From contig CAZWLN010000006.1 of NCBI GenBank assembly GCA_964634885.1, forward strand, positions 62,001 to 126,000: a stretch of 64,000 nucleotides of DNA. Direction: 5' to 3'. The stretch comes from DAINRZ01 sp964634885 (GTDB taxonomy: Bacteria > Bacteroidota > Ignavibacteria > Kapaibacteriales > UBA2268). The first letter of the stretch is position 1. Each line of letters starts with the position of its first letter. Positions 15,977 to 25,272 of the stretch are shown here, piece after piece. Below the pieces are notes generated by a model, which saw only the letters and a program-made list of their open reading frames with translations, had not been told where the DNA came from and did not search any database. A program made the translations under genes and the position numbers.

Positions 15977-16861
15977 TCATATATGTGAAACCTCGTATTC
16001 ATCGTCAAACAATTTTTCGACAGCTCTTGCAACAATGCTTCTGTGGCAGCAGTGGAAATCTGCTTCAAAACACGTCAGGGCAATTCTTCTCCTGTCTTTG
16101 AACAGCCGGTACAGCGCCTCAATCTCCTTCGAAAGTCCGGGCAGGGAATTCATTTCATAATCTTCAAAAAGCAATCGATAATCGGCGGCAGTGTTCAGTT
16201 CCTGCCTCTTGCCCGATTCGATGCCCAATTCGGGAATATGCAGGTACCGAATGCCGACATTCTCAACAATACTCTTTAATTGATTTTTCGAAAATCCGTA
16301 TTTCATGCTGAACGGATTCCTTCTGACATCGCACAATACTTTTATATCTTCCCCAATCAACTGGTTAGTATAATACTCTACCGATTTGCCTTCGTAGCCG
16401 ATTGTAAACAGCCTGTAGCTGTCTTTGCATGGCTTCAATTTAACGACTGTGCCGTAGGCTCCGGAACTCAGGAGTGATTGGGCAATCGAGCTGTTAATTG
16501 CATAATAAGGGTGGTTTTCATAGACAAACCTGATTAAATCATCGCCCCTGAGGCTGCGGTATTTATTTGTAAAGTTTACAAGGCCAATCCTGTCCTGCAT
16601 ATTAAGCTGGCTGAGATAGTCGGTTCCATCCGTAATCTTCCAATTGTTGCCCGATTCCTCTATCTGGTTGTATTTCTTCATGGTGGCCAGGTCCTGGTTC
16701 GCCTGGAAAGAAAAACAGCCATATTTGTAGGGAATGAATTCATACACAGGTTTCTTTTGGTCTATGCAGAAAAGGAAAAGTAATTTTTGGAGGTCGGTTC
16801 TTGTAAGTAAACCACCAAATTGCTGCAGTAAAGCCAACAATATTTTTCTTCTGTAATACAT
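15977..16861 (-). CDS. DUF488 protein with N-terminal Panacea-like domain
   Basis: The 294-residue product joins two parts. Residues 1-145 (DLQKLLFLFC, PYKYGCFSFQ) resemble the SocA/Panacea-type domains found in phage and toxin-antitoxin proteins. Residues about 150-294 are a DUF488 domain: LFTIGYEGKSVE, LCDVRRNPFSMKYGFSK, YLHIPELGI, and LTCFEADFHCCHRS with conserved cysteines and histidine. The function of DUF488 is not established, though such genes often sit in defence islands. It lies upstream of the methyltransferase on the same strand, with a 160-base gap that holds no gene. It may belong to the same R-M locus or be an independent neighbour. Confidence 0.75.
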   Translation of the reverse strand: MYYRRKILLALLQQFGGLLTRTDLQKLLFLFCIDQKKPVYEFIPYKYGCFSFQANQDLATMKKYNQIEESGNNWKITDGTDYLSQLNMQDRIGLVNFTNKYRSLRGDDLIRFVYENHPYYAINSSIAQSLLSSGAYGTVVKLKPCKDSYRLFTIGYEGKSVEYYTNQLIGEDIKVLCDVRRNPFSMKYGFSKNQLKSIVENVGIRYLHIPELGIESGKRQELNTAADYRLLFEDYEMNSLPGLSKEIEALYRLFKDRRRIALTCFEADFHCCHRSIVARAVEKLFDDEYEVSHI

Positions 16862-16976
16862 ATTAAATTAAGCAATATTACTAACTTAAGCTTGTAATTC
16901 CAAATGTTAAAATCAATATAATTCAGGCTGCTACTGTGAGAGCCTTGGCTCCGTACCTTTCTTCTCACCACCCCCC

Positions 16977-17005
16977 AAAAAAAAAGCGCGGCGAACCGCG
17001 CTTTT
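16977..17005 (-). terminator. Rho-independent terminator of the small membrane-protein gene
   Basis: AAAAGCGCGG (16982-16991) and CCGCGCTTTT (16996-17005) form a perfect stem with a 4-nt loop. On the minus strand it is followed by a run of T residues and lies 20 bases after the stop of the 17025-17498 gene. Confidence 0.88.
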
Positions 17006-17024
17006 CAAAAGAAAAGATTAAATT

Positions 17025-17498
17025 TTATAAATTAATCATAGACATTGGGTCCCATGTGAAATAAAGTATGATTAATGCAATAGCTATAACAATGCCTGCC
17101 AATCCTAACGGATTTTGAAATGCAACAAGCTTTGCATTCATCTGGTCCATTTTTTCTTTAGCACCACCGGTTATATATTTTGCAACCATTCCATAACCAA
17201 GAAGGAAACCGATGACAATATCAAGTAATATCATTAAAATCATGACAATACCTACAAGCCCAATGTCAAATAAATCCCCCCATAATTCAATTGATTTGAA
17301 GAAATTGACAATACCAAATATGAAAACAGCTAATCCAAGTATTCCCTTGTATGGGTTAATTTTGTTTAAAATTTCAGAAGCGTTGGGTTTCTTAGAAACA
17401 ATTAATCCTGATGCTGCAAGAGCGCTGGTAATAAGTAAAAGAAGGAAGTTTAACCAAAAACCTCCCAATAAAATAGAAAACAAAGCTTTTAAATACAT
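17025..17498 (-). CDS. Small inner-membrane protein of unknown function
   Basis: The 157-residue product has about four hydrophobic segments joined by short polar loops and ends shortly after the last helix. I recognise no family, although the layout (repeated LLGGFWLNFLLLL and IVMILMILLDIVIGFLLGYG segments) suggests an integral membrane protein. The start at 17498 is chosen because GGAGG lies 5 bases upstream; a longer frame to 17555 would include that site. It is followed by a strong terminator and preceded by tsaB on the same strand. Confidence 0.7.
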   Translation of the reverse strand: MYLKALFSILLGGFWLNFLLLLITSALAASGLIVSKKPNASEILNKINPYKGILGLAVFIFGIVNFFKSIELWGDLFDIGLVGIVMILMILLDIVIGFLLGYGMVAKYITGGAKEKMDQMNAKLVAFQNPLGLAGIVIAIALIILYFTWDPMSMINL

Positions 17499-17565
17499 CT
17501 GAACCTCCGAAAATGTTAATAAAGAATGAACATCTTGTATGTGAGAATACAACAATTCAAAGAAC

Positions 17566-18234
17566 TTACTTTCCCTTCGTCCGCGGCTGAAAATCCATCA
17601 GGTACATGGGCTGAAAATCATCAGCCGCCGAGAACCTTTTTTCTAAGTACAATTTATATGCCAACTTAGCAACATGGCGCGGCGACAACCGGTTAAATTC
17701 GGGAAGGCTGGCTGCCTTTTCCACAAAGCCGGCGGCAGTGCCGCAAAACACCCTGCCGCGGGTTTCCATTTTACTGAATTGTTCGAGCGTTATTACTTCA
17801 GGTTCTGCAAGCTCCGTGCCCGTCGGTGAAAACCTCTGGCAATAGATGAAATCTTTGTGGCCTGCGATGGCTGCCACAATCTCCCCGGCACCGGTAACAG
17901 AAGCGAGGCCCGCAGCCGCACAGGCAAAAGCCCCAAGCGTCGGGACAGCCAGGAACCGGGGCGTCTCGTCGAAGCAAAGCCCCTTGGCAATGCTCCCGCC
18001 AATCCTTAACCCGGTAAAGGAACCGGGGCCTGCCGAAACAGCCACGGCGTCCACCTGTTCAATCGTCAATCCGTTGTCTTCGAGAATGCGCCTGATGAAT
18101 TCCGAGTGGAGCCTGTCGTGCAGGTTCTTGCCGAAGATAGAGTAGTCGGCGCCGATTAGTTCCCCTTCAGACAACGCTACACCACATGTCGTACCTGAAG
18201 TCTCAAGTGAAATTATTACAGCTTGTTTGTCCAA
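17566..18234 (-). CDS. tsaB: tRNA threonylcarbamoyladenosine biosynthesis protein TsaB
   Basis: The 222-residue product is an ASKHA-fold protein of the TsaB (YeaZ) family. It begins with ISLETSGTTCGVALSEG and has the family motif VSAGPGSFTGLRIGGSIAKGL (about residues 64-84, as two overlapping phrases). TsaB is the scaffold partner of TsaD in making the t6A modification at position 37 of ANN-decoding tRNAs. The start must be the TTG at 18234: an in-frame TAG lies two codons upstream and no ATG precedes the conserved LETS segment. A GGGAT about 6 bases upstream could serve as ribosome site. Confidence 0.92.
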   Translation of the reverse strand: MDKQAVIISLETSGTTCGVALSEGELIGADYSIFGKNLHDRLHSEFIRRILEDNGLTIEQVDAVAVSAGPGSFTGLRIGGSIAKGLCFDETPRFLAVPTLGAFACAAAGLASVTGAGEIVAAIAGHKDFIYCQRFSPTGTELAEPEVITLEQFSKMETRGRVFCGTAAGFVEKAASLPEFNRLSPRHVAKLAYKLYLEKRFSAADDFQPMYLMDFQPRTKGK

Positions 18235-18348
18235 ATACTATCCCAAAAACAATAAATACATTAATGCCTGTAAAATTAATAAAAATATATTATTCAATAT
18301 ATAATAAATTAATAACATTGTGCTTCGTCATTAAATTTTTATGTTTAA

Positions 18349-20376
18349 TTGAAGATTAAGCCGATGGTAAGATTTATACTTCTGTTTTTCTTTGTCAGTA
18401 CGGTTTATTTAATTTGCCAGGACTCGACCGGCACAACGAAGGACCGTGCAGTGGTCATTAAAGTAACGACCGGCCGGGCGCCGGATATGTTCATCCGCTT
18501 AGACTGGCTCGGCGACCCCAATGCCAACGATTATACCATCAGACGGAAAATGAAGGACGAGACAAGCTGGCAGCCGGTCAAAGTACAGGCTGGAACCGAC
18601 ACTACCTTCATCGATTACGACGTTGTAACCGGTGTCGGCTATGAATACTACATCGATAAATGGACAGACAAATACGAAGGCTACGGCTATGTTTACGCCG
18701 GCGTTGAACTGCCCGAGACACCATACAGGGGAAAAGCGCTGCTGCTGGTGGACACGACGATGATGGAACCTCTCGCTTTCGAATTGCAGCGGTTCTGCCA
18801 GGATATTGCAGCAGACGGCTGGGAAGTAATAATGAGGGCTGTTCCCAGGGCAGAAACATTTGACCGGGAAAAAGTCGCTGCCGTAAAAGCTGTCGTTAAC
18901 GAAGAATACCAAAAAGACAGCATTAACCTTAATACACTAATAATCTTCGGAAGAGTTGCCGTACCCTATTCGGGCAGAGTAGCGCCCGACAGCCATTTTC
19001 CGGACCATTACGGCGCATGGCCTGCCGACGTCTATTACTGCGTCATGGACGGTGAGTGGACGGACAATTCCGTTAATTACCCCAGCAGCACAAGAATTGA
19101 AAACAGGAATATCCCCAACGACGGCAAGTATGACCAGGCGTTGATTCCCGGCAATTCAATGCTACAATCAGGAAGGATAGATTTTTACAATTTGCCCTTT
19201 TTCTCACAATCCGAGACGGAACTGCTAAGGCGTTACCTCGACAAGAACCATGCTTTCAGGCATAAGATCTATACATGTGCGAACAGGGCCCTGATTGACG
19301 ACGGATTTCAGATGTCTTCAGGGGAAGCTTACGCTGCAACCGCCTGGATGAATTTCCCGTTGCTTGTCCCGCCCGACAGTGTCTTCGAAGACAGTTTCAG
19401 GTACAAACTCCCGGTGAAAGACTACCTCTGGGCTTACGGATGCCACATGGGAGGCTACACTTCATCCTACAATACTGCCTATTCGGAAGAAATGGCAGTA
19501 ACACCCTATAATGCTGTTTTTACCATCCTCTTCGGTTCCTATTACGGCGATTACGACTCTGAGAACAACCTGCTGAGGGCAGCCATTGCCTCTTCTCCTT
19601 CAATCCTCACCTGTTCCTGGTCCGGACGCCCTTTTTGGCCCATACAGCATATGGCCCTCGGTGAAACCATTGGCTACGCCACAAGGCTTTCTCAAAACAA
19701 CAAGACTACATACGTTACAACCGGATTTTACTGCATGAAGGGAACACATATTGCACTGATGGGAGACCCGACACTGAGGATGCATTACACCGACCCGCCA
19801 AAGAATCTTGCAGTGCAACCCAGGAACGGTCGCTACGGCAGTAAGCAGGCTGTCCTTTCGTGGAATCCCTCGAACGACCACATTATTGGCTATAACATAT
19901 ACCGTAAGGAGTTCCCCGAAGACAAATATGTTAAAATCAACGGCACACCCGTCACAGACACTACTTTCACAGATCCGGCCCCTTTCGTCCTGACAAACCA
20001 TTACCTGGTCAGGGCCGTCAGGCTCGAATACACTCCCGTGGGTAGCTATTACAACCTGAGCCTCGGCACCTTCGGCAGCTACAATTTTGTCGGTGACAGC
20101 GCCCGCGTTTTCTACAAGATAATACCCAATCCGGTGTACGAACAGGCATCGATATACATTCACCTGCCCCAATCGATGAATATGTCTATCGATATATACA
20201 ACTCTGCCGGCGCTCATGTCAGCCGCCTGTTAAAAGGCCCTCTCGAACAGGGTGTCAATAAACTCTACTGGGACCTGCGGGACGAAGCCGGATGCAAGGT
20301 AGCCTCCGGTGTTTACTTCTTAAGGCTCACTTACGGTAACGACAGCAGGACAGAAAAGATAGTGGTAGTGTTTTAA
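18349..20376 (+). CDS. Secreted C25 (gingipain-like) family protein with T9SS tail, probably inactive
   Basis: The 675-residue product has a signal peptide (about 1-27), a fibronectin III-like N-terminal domain, a C25-like domain (about residues 120-470), a second fibronectin III-like domain (about 475-560) and a T9SS-type C-terminal sorting domain (IPNPVYEQASIYIHLP near its start, SGVYFLRL at its end). The C25 assignment rests on overall phrase order (LIIFGRVAVPYSG, HYGAWPADVYY, HIALMGDPTLRM). Where the family has Gly-His-Gly this protein has GCHMGG, and where the catalytic Cys belongs it has GSYYGDYD, so activity is doubtful. The start is TTG 18349 or ATG 18364. A paralogue follows directly. 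Confidence 0.8.
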   Translation: MKIKPMVRFILLFFFVSTVYLICQDSTGTTKDRAVVIKVTTGRAPDMFIRLDWLGDPNANDYTIRRKMKDETSWQPVKVQAGTDTTFIDYDVVTGVGYEYYIDKWTDKYEGYGYVYAGVELPETPYRGKALLLVDTTMMEPLAFELQRFCQDIAADGWEVIMRAVPRAETFDREKVAAVKAVVNEEYQKDSINLNTLIIFGRVAVPYSGRVAPDSHFPDHYGAWPADVYYCVMDGEWTDNSVNYPSSTRIENRNIPNDGKYDQALIPGNSMLQSGRIDFYNLPFFSQSETELLRRYLDKNHAFRHKIYTCANRALIDDGFQMSSGEAYAATAWMNFPLLVPPDSVFEDSFRYKLPVKDYLWAYGCHMGGYTSSYNTAYSEEMAVTPYNAVFTILFGSYYGDYDSENNLLRAAIASSPSILTCSWSGRPFWPIQHMALGETIGYATRLSQNNKTTYVTTGFYCMKGTHIALMGDPTLRMHYTDPPKNLAVQPRNGRYGSKQAVLSWNPSNDHIIGYNIYRKEFPEDKYVKINGTPVTDTTFTDPAPFVLTNHYLVRAVRLEYTPVGSYYNLSLGTFGSYNFVGDSARVFYKIIPNPVYEQASIYIHLPQSMNMSIDIYNSAGAHVSRLLKGPLEQGVNKLYWDLRDEAGCKVASGVYFLRLTYGNDSRTEKIVVVF

Positions 20377-20538
20377 ACATATCATGCCTGTTACTCAATA
20401 ACCCATATCTCGCTTTGATTTATTCAAATTTTTCAGTAATTTATTAAATTAATTTTAAATTAGTATTTTAGAATTATTTATCTGAAAAAATGTTGTTTGA
20501 AATGAAAGATATTAATTCCACAATATAGGGGGGTATTC

Positions 20539-23280
20539 ATGATGAAATTTTTTTACAAATTATTACCTGCATTGCTAATTGCCATACTTGCTACTACCGC
20601 TCAGGCACAGGAACCGAGAGCATTCGTTCCGGCAGACCTGGCCGTTATAATCGATGTCAAAGTGAACAAAAGCACACCTTCGATTACATTGCAATGGAAG
20701 AAAAACGATCTTGCATACAAATATGAGATCAGGCGTAAACTGGCTACGGCAACAACCTGGGGATTCACCAACCTTGCAACTCTCGATTCGACGAAAACAA
20801 GCTACACAGACACCGACGTACAGGTCGGCACTACTTATGAATACAGAATATATGCCTATTCATACGGCAAGGTAAAAGTGTCGTTCCAAAGACCAAACGG
20901 AACTACATTCGACAGCCTCGCCCCCCGCAATTTCATTGCTACGGGCTACACCTGCGGCGGCGTTGAAGTACCGGCATCCGAAAGCCAGGGTAAGGTACTG
21001 CTGCTTACAGACGAGACAATTACAACATCGCTTTCTGCCGAGATTGGGCTTTTTGTTGCAGACCTCAAGGCAGAAGGATGGACAGTAATATCCAAAATGG
21101 TACAGAGGGCAGAAACTTTCGATCCGGCAAAAGTAAAAGCAACGAAGGCAATAATTGCTGAAGAATACGGCAAAGACCAGCAAAACCTGAAAGCAGTGAT
21201 ATTACTCGGCAGGGTGGCAGTACCCTATTCCGGTAACCTCAATCCCGACGGCCATCCCGATCACCAGGGCGCCTGGCCTTCGGACCTCTATTACGGCTGC
21301 GTCGGTGGTACCGAGTGGCCCGATGTAACTGTAAACAACTCTATCGCCTCGCGGCAGGAAAACAAGAATGTCCCCGGAGACGGGAAATACGACAAATCAA
21401 TAATTAACTCAGGAGATGTTCTATTGCAGATCGGCAGGATTGACATGTACAACCTTCCTGCATTCACAAGCGACAATGAGATTGAACTTCTGAGGAAATA
21501 TCTTAATAAAAACCACAGTTTCAGGACCGGAGCCGTCAAATACCAGCTTAAAAGCATCATCGACGACAACTTCACAACCTATACCCTGGAGATATTCGGA
21601 GCTTCCGGCTGGAGGAACATGGGCAACCTCACAGGTTCAGCCAATGTCAGCTCCCAGGACTACTTTACCACCCTTGCCACCGACAACTACATGTGGTCAT
21701 ACGGCGACGGGGGCGGAACATACACAAGCGCCAGCGGTGTCGGTTCCACTGCCGACTTTGCTTCCAAACAGGTCAAATGCGCCTTTACAATGCTTTTTGG
21801 TTCATACTTCGGCGACTGGGACGCCAGCAATGCATTCATGAGGGCAGCCCTTGCGTCTCAGCCTTCCGTACTGACGTGCGGCTGGGTTGCAAGGCCCCAT
21901 TGGTTCATGCACCACATGGGCCTGGGCGGCAACATCGGCTATTCCACACTGCTATCCCAGAACAACAACGGTTCTACTTACCAGTCAAGCCTGTATTACC
22001 TCGATCTGTCAAACCCGAATACGCTATCCAATTATAATTACGGCAGCAACATGATTCACATTGCCCTGATGGGCGACCCGACCCTGGGCATGTACCTCGG
22101 CGACGTTGCTCCTCCTACAAACCTGAAACTCAGCCAGCCGGCGAACCAGCCGGTAAAGCTGACCTGGACTGCTTCACAGGACAATACCGTAATAGGCTAT
22201 AATATTTACAGGACTGCTTCTGCCGACGGCATTTACCGTAAATTGAACAGCTCCCTTATTACCGGCACCTCTTACGACGATTCACAATTGATAGACGGCA
22301 CACTCTATTACATCGTTCGTGCCGTGAAACTACAAACAGTCAACAGTGGCAGCTTCATGAACCAAAGTCCAGGCGTTGCCGGACAGATCGATGCCGTTAA
22401 CAATGCCGCCCCTGCTGCTCCCGTACTGGTTGCCCCGGCAAACAATTCTACGGACCAGAGCCGTACGCCCCTCCTGTCGTGGGAATCGGCCGGCACCGGT
22501 ACCACCTACGCCCTGCAGGTTTCGAAAAGCGCCGACTTCGGCACGACACTGGTACAGGAAAGCAATCTGACTGTCCCGGGTTACAACCTTCCCAAACTCG
22601 ATGCAAAAACAAAATACTACTGGAAAGCGAACGCAACGAATAAGAATGGCACCGGTCCCTGGTCGGAAGTATGGAACTTTACAACAAAAGAGAATCTTGC
22701 TGTTCCGCAGATCATCATGCCCGGCAACGGAGCGAAGGACCTCTATCCACCCATCGTCATCAACTGGTACGCCGTTACGGGCGCTACAGGCTACAACCTT
22801 CAGATTTGCGAGGGAGCAACGTTTAACGAGAGCAATACGATTGTCAATGAAAAGGATATTTCAGTTCTCTATTACCAGGTGTCTGAAGCCCTTACAAAGG
22901 GCGGCAAGACTTATTCCTGGAGGATACAGACCGTCAGCGGCAGCGAAACCAGCGACTGGATGGAACCTTACACATTCTCAGTCTATGGAACAGGCAGTGT
23001 CCCCGGAGAATATGACCGTAACAACAAGATGATGGTGAAGCATTTCCCCGACCCCGTTTCATCCGAGTGTTTCATCAATTTCTACCTCGACAGGCCCGGC
23101 AATGTAAAAATTGAACTATTCAACAGCCTCGGCGAATCCGTGAGCGTCATTGCACAGGGTGAATTTTTCGGCGGCGTCCAGCAGGTGAAATTCGAAAAAG
23201 GCAGCCTCCCGTCAGGTGCATACTTTTACAGGATTACAGCCGGCAACATATACAACACGCAGAAGCTGATTATTGAATAG
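20539..23280 (+). CDS. Secreted C25-like family protein with extra fibronectin III domains and T9SS tail
   Basis: The 913-residue product is a longer paralogue of the preceding gene. It has a signal peptide (about 1-23), an N-terminal fibronectin III-like domain, a C25-like domain (about 130-520), a fibronectin domain (about 525-610), two more such domains (about 620-725 and 725-815) and a T9SS-type tail (FPDPVSSECFINFYLD to SGAYFYRI). The pseudo-active-site regions read YGDGGGTY and GSYFGDWD, so neither the catalytic His nor Cys of C25 is in place. A GGGGGG stretch precedes ATG-ATG at 20539. The pair probably arose by tandem duplication, and an adhesive or structural surface role is possible. 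Confidence 0.8.
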   Translation: MMKFFYKLLPALLIAILATTAQAQEPRAFVPADLAVIIDVKVNKSTPSITLQWKKNDLAYKYEIRRKLATATTWGFTNLATLDSTKTSYTDTDVQVGTTYEYRIYAYSYGKVKVSFQRPNGTTFDSLAPRNFIATGYTCGGVEVPASESQGKVLLLTDETITTSLSAEIGLFVADLKAEGWTVISKMVQRAETFDPAKVKATKAIIAEEYGKDQQNLKAVILLGRVAVPYSGNLNPDGHPDHQGAWPSDLYYGCVGGTEWPDVTVNNSIASRQENKNVPGDGKYDKSIINSGDVLLQIGRIDMYNLPAFTSDNEIELLRKYLNKNHSFRTGAVKYQLKSIIDDNFTTYTLEIFGASGWRNMGNLTGSANVSSQDYFTTLATDNYMWSYGDGGGTYTSASGVGSTADFASKQVKCAFTMLFGSYFGDWDASNAFMRAALASQPSVLTCGWVARPHWFMHHMGLGGNIGYSTLLSQNNNGSTYQSSLYYLDLSNPNTLSNYNYGSNMIHIALMGDPTLGMYLGDVAPPTNLKLSQPANQPVKLTWTASQDNTVIGYNIYRTASADGIYRKLNSSLITGTSYDDSQLIDGTLYYIVRAVKLQTVNSGSFMNQSPGVAGQIDAVNNAAPAAPVLVAPANNSTDQSRTPLLSWESAGTGTTYALQVSKSADFGTTLVQESNLTVPGYNLPKLDAKTKYYWKANATNKNGTGPWSEVWNFTTKENLAVPQIIMPGNGAKDLYPPIVINWYAVTGATGYNLQICEGATFNESNTIVNEKDISVLYYQVSEALTKGGKTYSWRIQTVSGSETSDWMEPYTFSVYGTGSVPGEYDRNNKMMVKHFPDPVSSECFINFYLDRPGNVKIELFNSLGESVSVIAQGEFFGGVQQVKFEKGSLPSGAYFYRITAGNIYNTQKLIIE

Positions 23281-23310
23281 AAACACCTGTTAAATAATTT
23301 ATTATCACTG

Positions 23311-23350
23311 AGCCACCCGTACGGGACATCGTTTCGGGTGGCTTTGTATT
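23311..23350 (+). terminator. Terminator after the C25-like pair
   Basis: AGCCACCCG (23311-23319) pairs with CGGGTGGCT (23335-23343) across a 15-nt loop, with a short T-rich tail. It lies 31 bases after the stop codon. Confidence 0.7.
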
Positions 23351-23492
23351 AAAGCATGGGCTGATCTGTTGTACATTAAAATATTGGAATATTTGTAATG
23401 AATTTTGAACAATTTCGTTTAATTTGAATGTTATTTTTATAAGTAGTAAAAAATGAAATTTCTTTTATTATTGAGAATATTTGATTGAATAA

Positions 23493-24371
23493 ATGAATAT
23501 AAAAACAGATTTATATCTTGGTGACTGCGGGAAAATTCTGAAGGATCTGGACGATAATTCCGTTGATCTCATATTTACATCACCTCCATATGCCGACCAG
23601 AGAAAAAACACTTATGGCGGCATCCATCCCGACAACTATGTGGAATGGTTTCTCCCAATAGCGGAACAGCTATTGAGGGTATTGAAACCGACAGGTACCT
23701 TCATCCTGAATATTAAAGAGAAAGTAGTCGAAGGCGAACGAAGTACCTATGTCTTAGAATTAATATTAGAAATGCGAAAGCAGGGATGGCTCTGGACTGA
23801 AGAATTCATCTGGCACAAGAAGAATTCCTATCCCGGCAAATGGCCAAATAGATTCAGGGATTCATGGGAGAGATTGCTGCAGTTCAATAAACATAAAAAT
23901 TTCAACATGTACCAGGAAGCTGTCATGGTTCCAATGGGTGACTGGGCAGCAACAAGGCTTAAGAACCTGAGTAATACGGATAAAACCAGGGACAATTCGA
24001 AAGTTGGAAGCGGCTTCGGAAAAAACATTTCAAATTGGGTCAACAGGACTATGGCCTATCCGACAAATGTGATTCATCTGGCGACCGAATGCAACAACAA
24101 GAATCACAGCGCCGCTTTCCCTGAAGGTTTACCCGAATGGTTTATAAAGCTCTATACGAAAGAACATGATATGGTACTCGATCCTTTTATGGGATCAGGT
24201 ACGACAAATATTGTGGCCAATAGGATGCAGAGACATTCAATAGGCATTGAGATTGTTCAGGAGTACTATGAAATGGTAAGAATGAAATTAGAACCTATTG
24301 TTTATACATTATTCGAACCGAAGGTACAATATGAATCCTCTAAACCTGAAAGACGTAGTAAGCTTCGTTGA
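23493..24371 (+). CDS. Type II DNA methyltransferase (beta-class) of a PmeII-like R-M system
   Basis: The 292-residue product has FTSPPYADQR (about residues 29-38), the SPPY catalytic motif favoured by N4-cytosine methyltransferases, and LDPFMGSGTTNIV (about 229-241), the AdoMet-binding motif. This SPPY-before-DPF order is the beta class. The enzyme would methylate the recognition site and protect it from the endonuclease encoded just downstream. The endonuclease gene begins inside the last 41 bases of this gene in another frame, indicating translational coupling. GC content is moderate, lower than in the flanking secreted proteins. Confidence 0.92.
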   Translation: MNIKTDLYLGDCGKILKDLDDNSVDLIFTSPPYADQRKNTYGGIHPDNYVEWFLPIAEQLLRVLKPTGTFILNIKEKVVEGERSTYVLELILEMRKQGWLWTEEFIWHKKNSYPGKWPNRFRDSWERLLQFNKHKNFNMYQEAVMVPMGDWAATRLKNLSNTDKTRDNSKVGSGFGKNISNWVNRTMAYPTNVIHLATECNNKNHSAAFPEGLPEWFIKLYTKEHDMVLDPFMGSGTTNIVANRMQRHSIGIEIVQEYYEMVRMKLEPIVYTLFEPKVQYESSKPERRSKLR

Positions 24372-25065
24372 AAATAACATTAGTACATTCCATAATAAAA
24401 GAATTAATTGCCTGAATGACCTTAAACTTAAAACTGTATTAAAGAAAAAGAATCCCTACCTGTTCAAAGCCAAGTACTTACTTACTGCTGACGGCATTAT
24501 TAAAAGTCTGATGGATGCGTTTATTTCATCTAATGAAGAAACTATATTCGGCGATTGGCTCGAAGGATTGGCAATATTTATTAATTCAAAGGTATTTGGT
24601 GGTTGGAAATCAGCTGTTACAGGCATTGACCTGGAATTTGATAAAGACGGCATCAGATATATCGTTGCAATCAAATCCGGTCCCAATTGGGGTAACAGCA
24701 GTCAGGTAAAGAAGTTGGAAGAAGATTTCAACAAAGCAAAAAGAACGCTGAGAACCGGCAATTCCGGTTTACAACTTATTGCAGTTAATGGTTGTTGCTA
24801 TGGGAAAAATCAGAAGACCGACAAAGGAAATTATTATAAATACTGCGGACAACAGTTTTGGGAATTCATTTCAGGCAGCAAAGATTTGTTTATCGACATC
24901 ATTGAACCATTAGGTACAAAGGCTAAAGAAAGAAACGATGAATACCTGAATTCCTATTCCAATATGAAAAACCGGTTCGTAAGAGAATTTACAAATGAAT
25001 TCTGTCAAAAAGACGGAAGCATAGACTGGGAAAAGCTTGTAATATTCAATTCTGGCAACGACTGA
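24331..25065 (+). CDS. PmeII-family type II restriction endonuclease
   Basis: The 244-residue product resembles PmeII-type endonucleases: TADGIIKSLMDAFISSNEETIFG, split here by the family as TADGIIKSL and SSNEETIFG, then GIDLEFDKDGIRYIVAIKSGPNWG, AVNGCCYG, KYCGQQFWEFISG and IIEPLG. The likely catalytic core is Glu78, Asp100 or Asp104 and Lys115 (AIKSG). It should cut DNA at the site protected by the upstream methyltransferase. The ATG at 24331 is preferred over an upstream TTG at 24298, because AAGG lies about 6 bases before it. It overlaps the methyltransferase gene by 41 bases. Confidence 0.88.
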   Translation: MNPLNLKDVVSFVENNISTFHNKRINCLNDLKLKTVLKKKNPYLFKAKYLLTADGIIKSLMDAFISSNEETIFGDWLEGLAIFINSKVFGGWKSAVTGIDLEFDKDGIRYIVAIKSGPNWGNSSQVKKLEEDFNKAKRTLRTGNSGLQLIAVNGCCYGKNQKTDKGNYYKYCGQQFWEFISGSKDLFIDIIEPLGTKAKERNDEYLNSYSNMKNRFVREFTNEFCQKDGSIDWEKLVIFNSGND

Positions 25066-25272
25066 TCATTGGGTATTCAGCAACAACTTTTTACTTTTTT
25101 AATTAATAATAATTCATATATTCTCAACGAACAATAAGTAATTGCTTCCCAACAGCATAAAATCGCTAAATTTTCAATTTTTTTTATTATCTTCAATTGA
25201 ATGATAGTGAAATAATATTTATATTGTAGTTCGCTTAATTGCAAATTTGTTAACAATTTACGGGTTAAGAAG

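Noticed and set aside
18349..20376. Lipoprotein assignment for the first C25-like protein
   Set aside because: The Cys in YLICQD is preceded by Ile rather than Gly, Ala or Ser, so it is not a proper lipobox.
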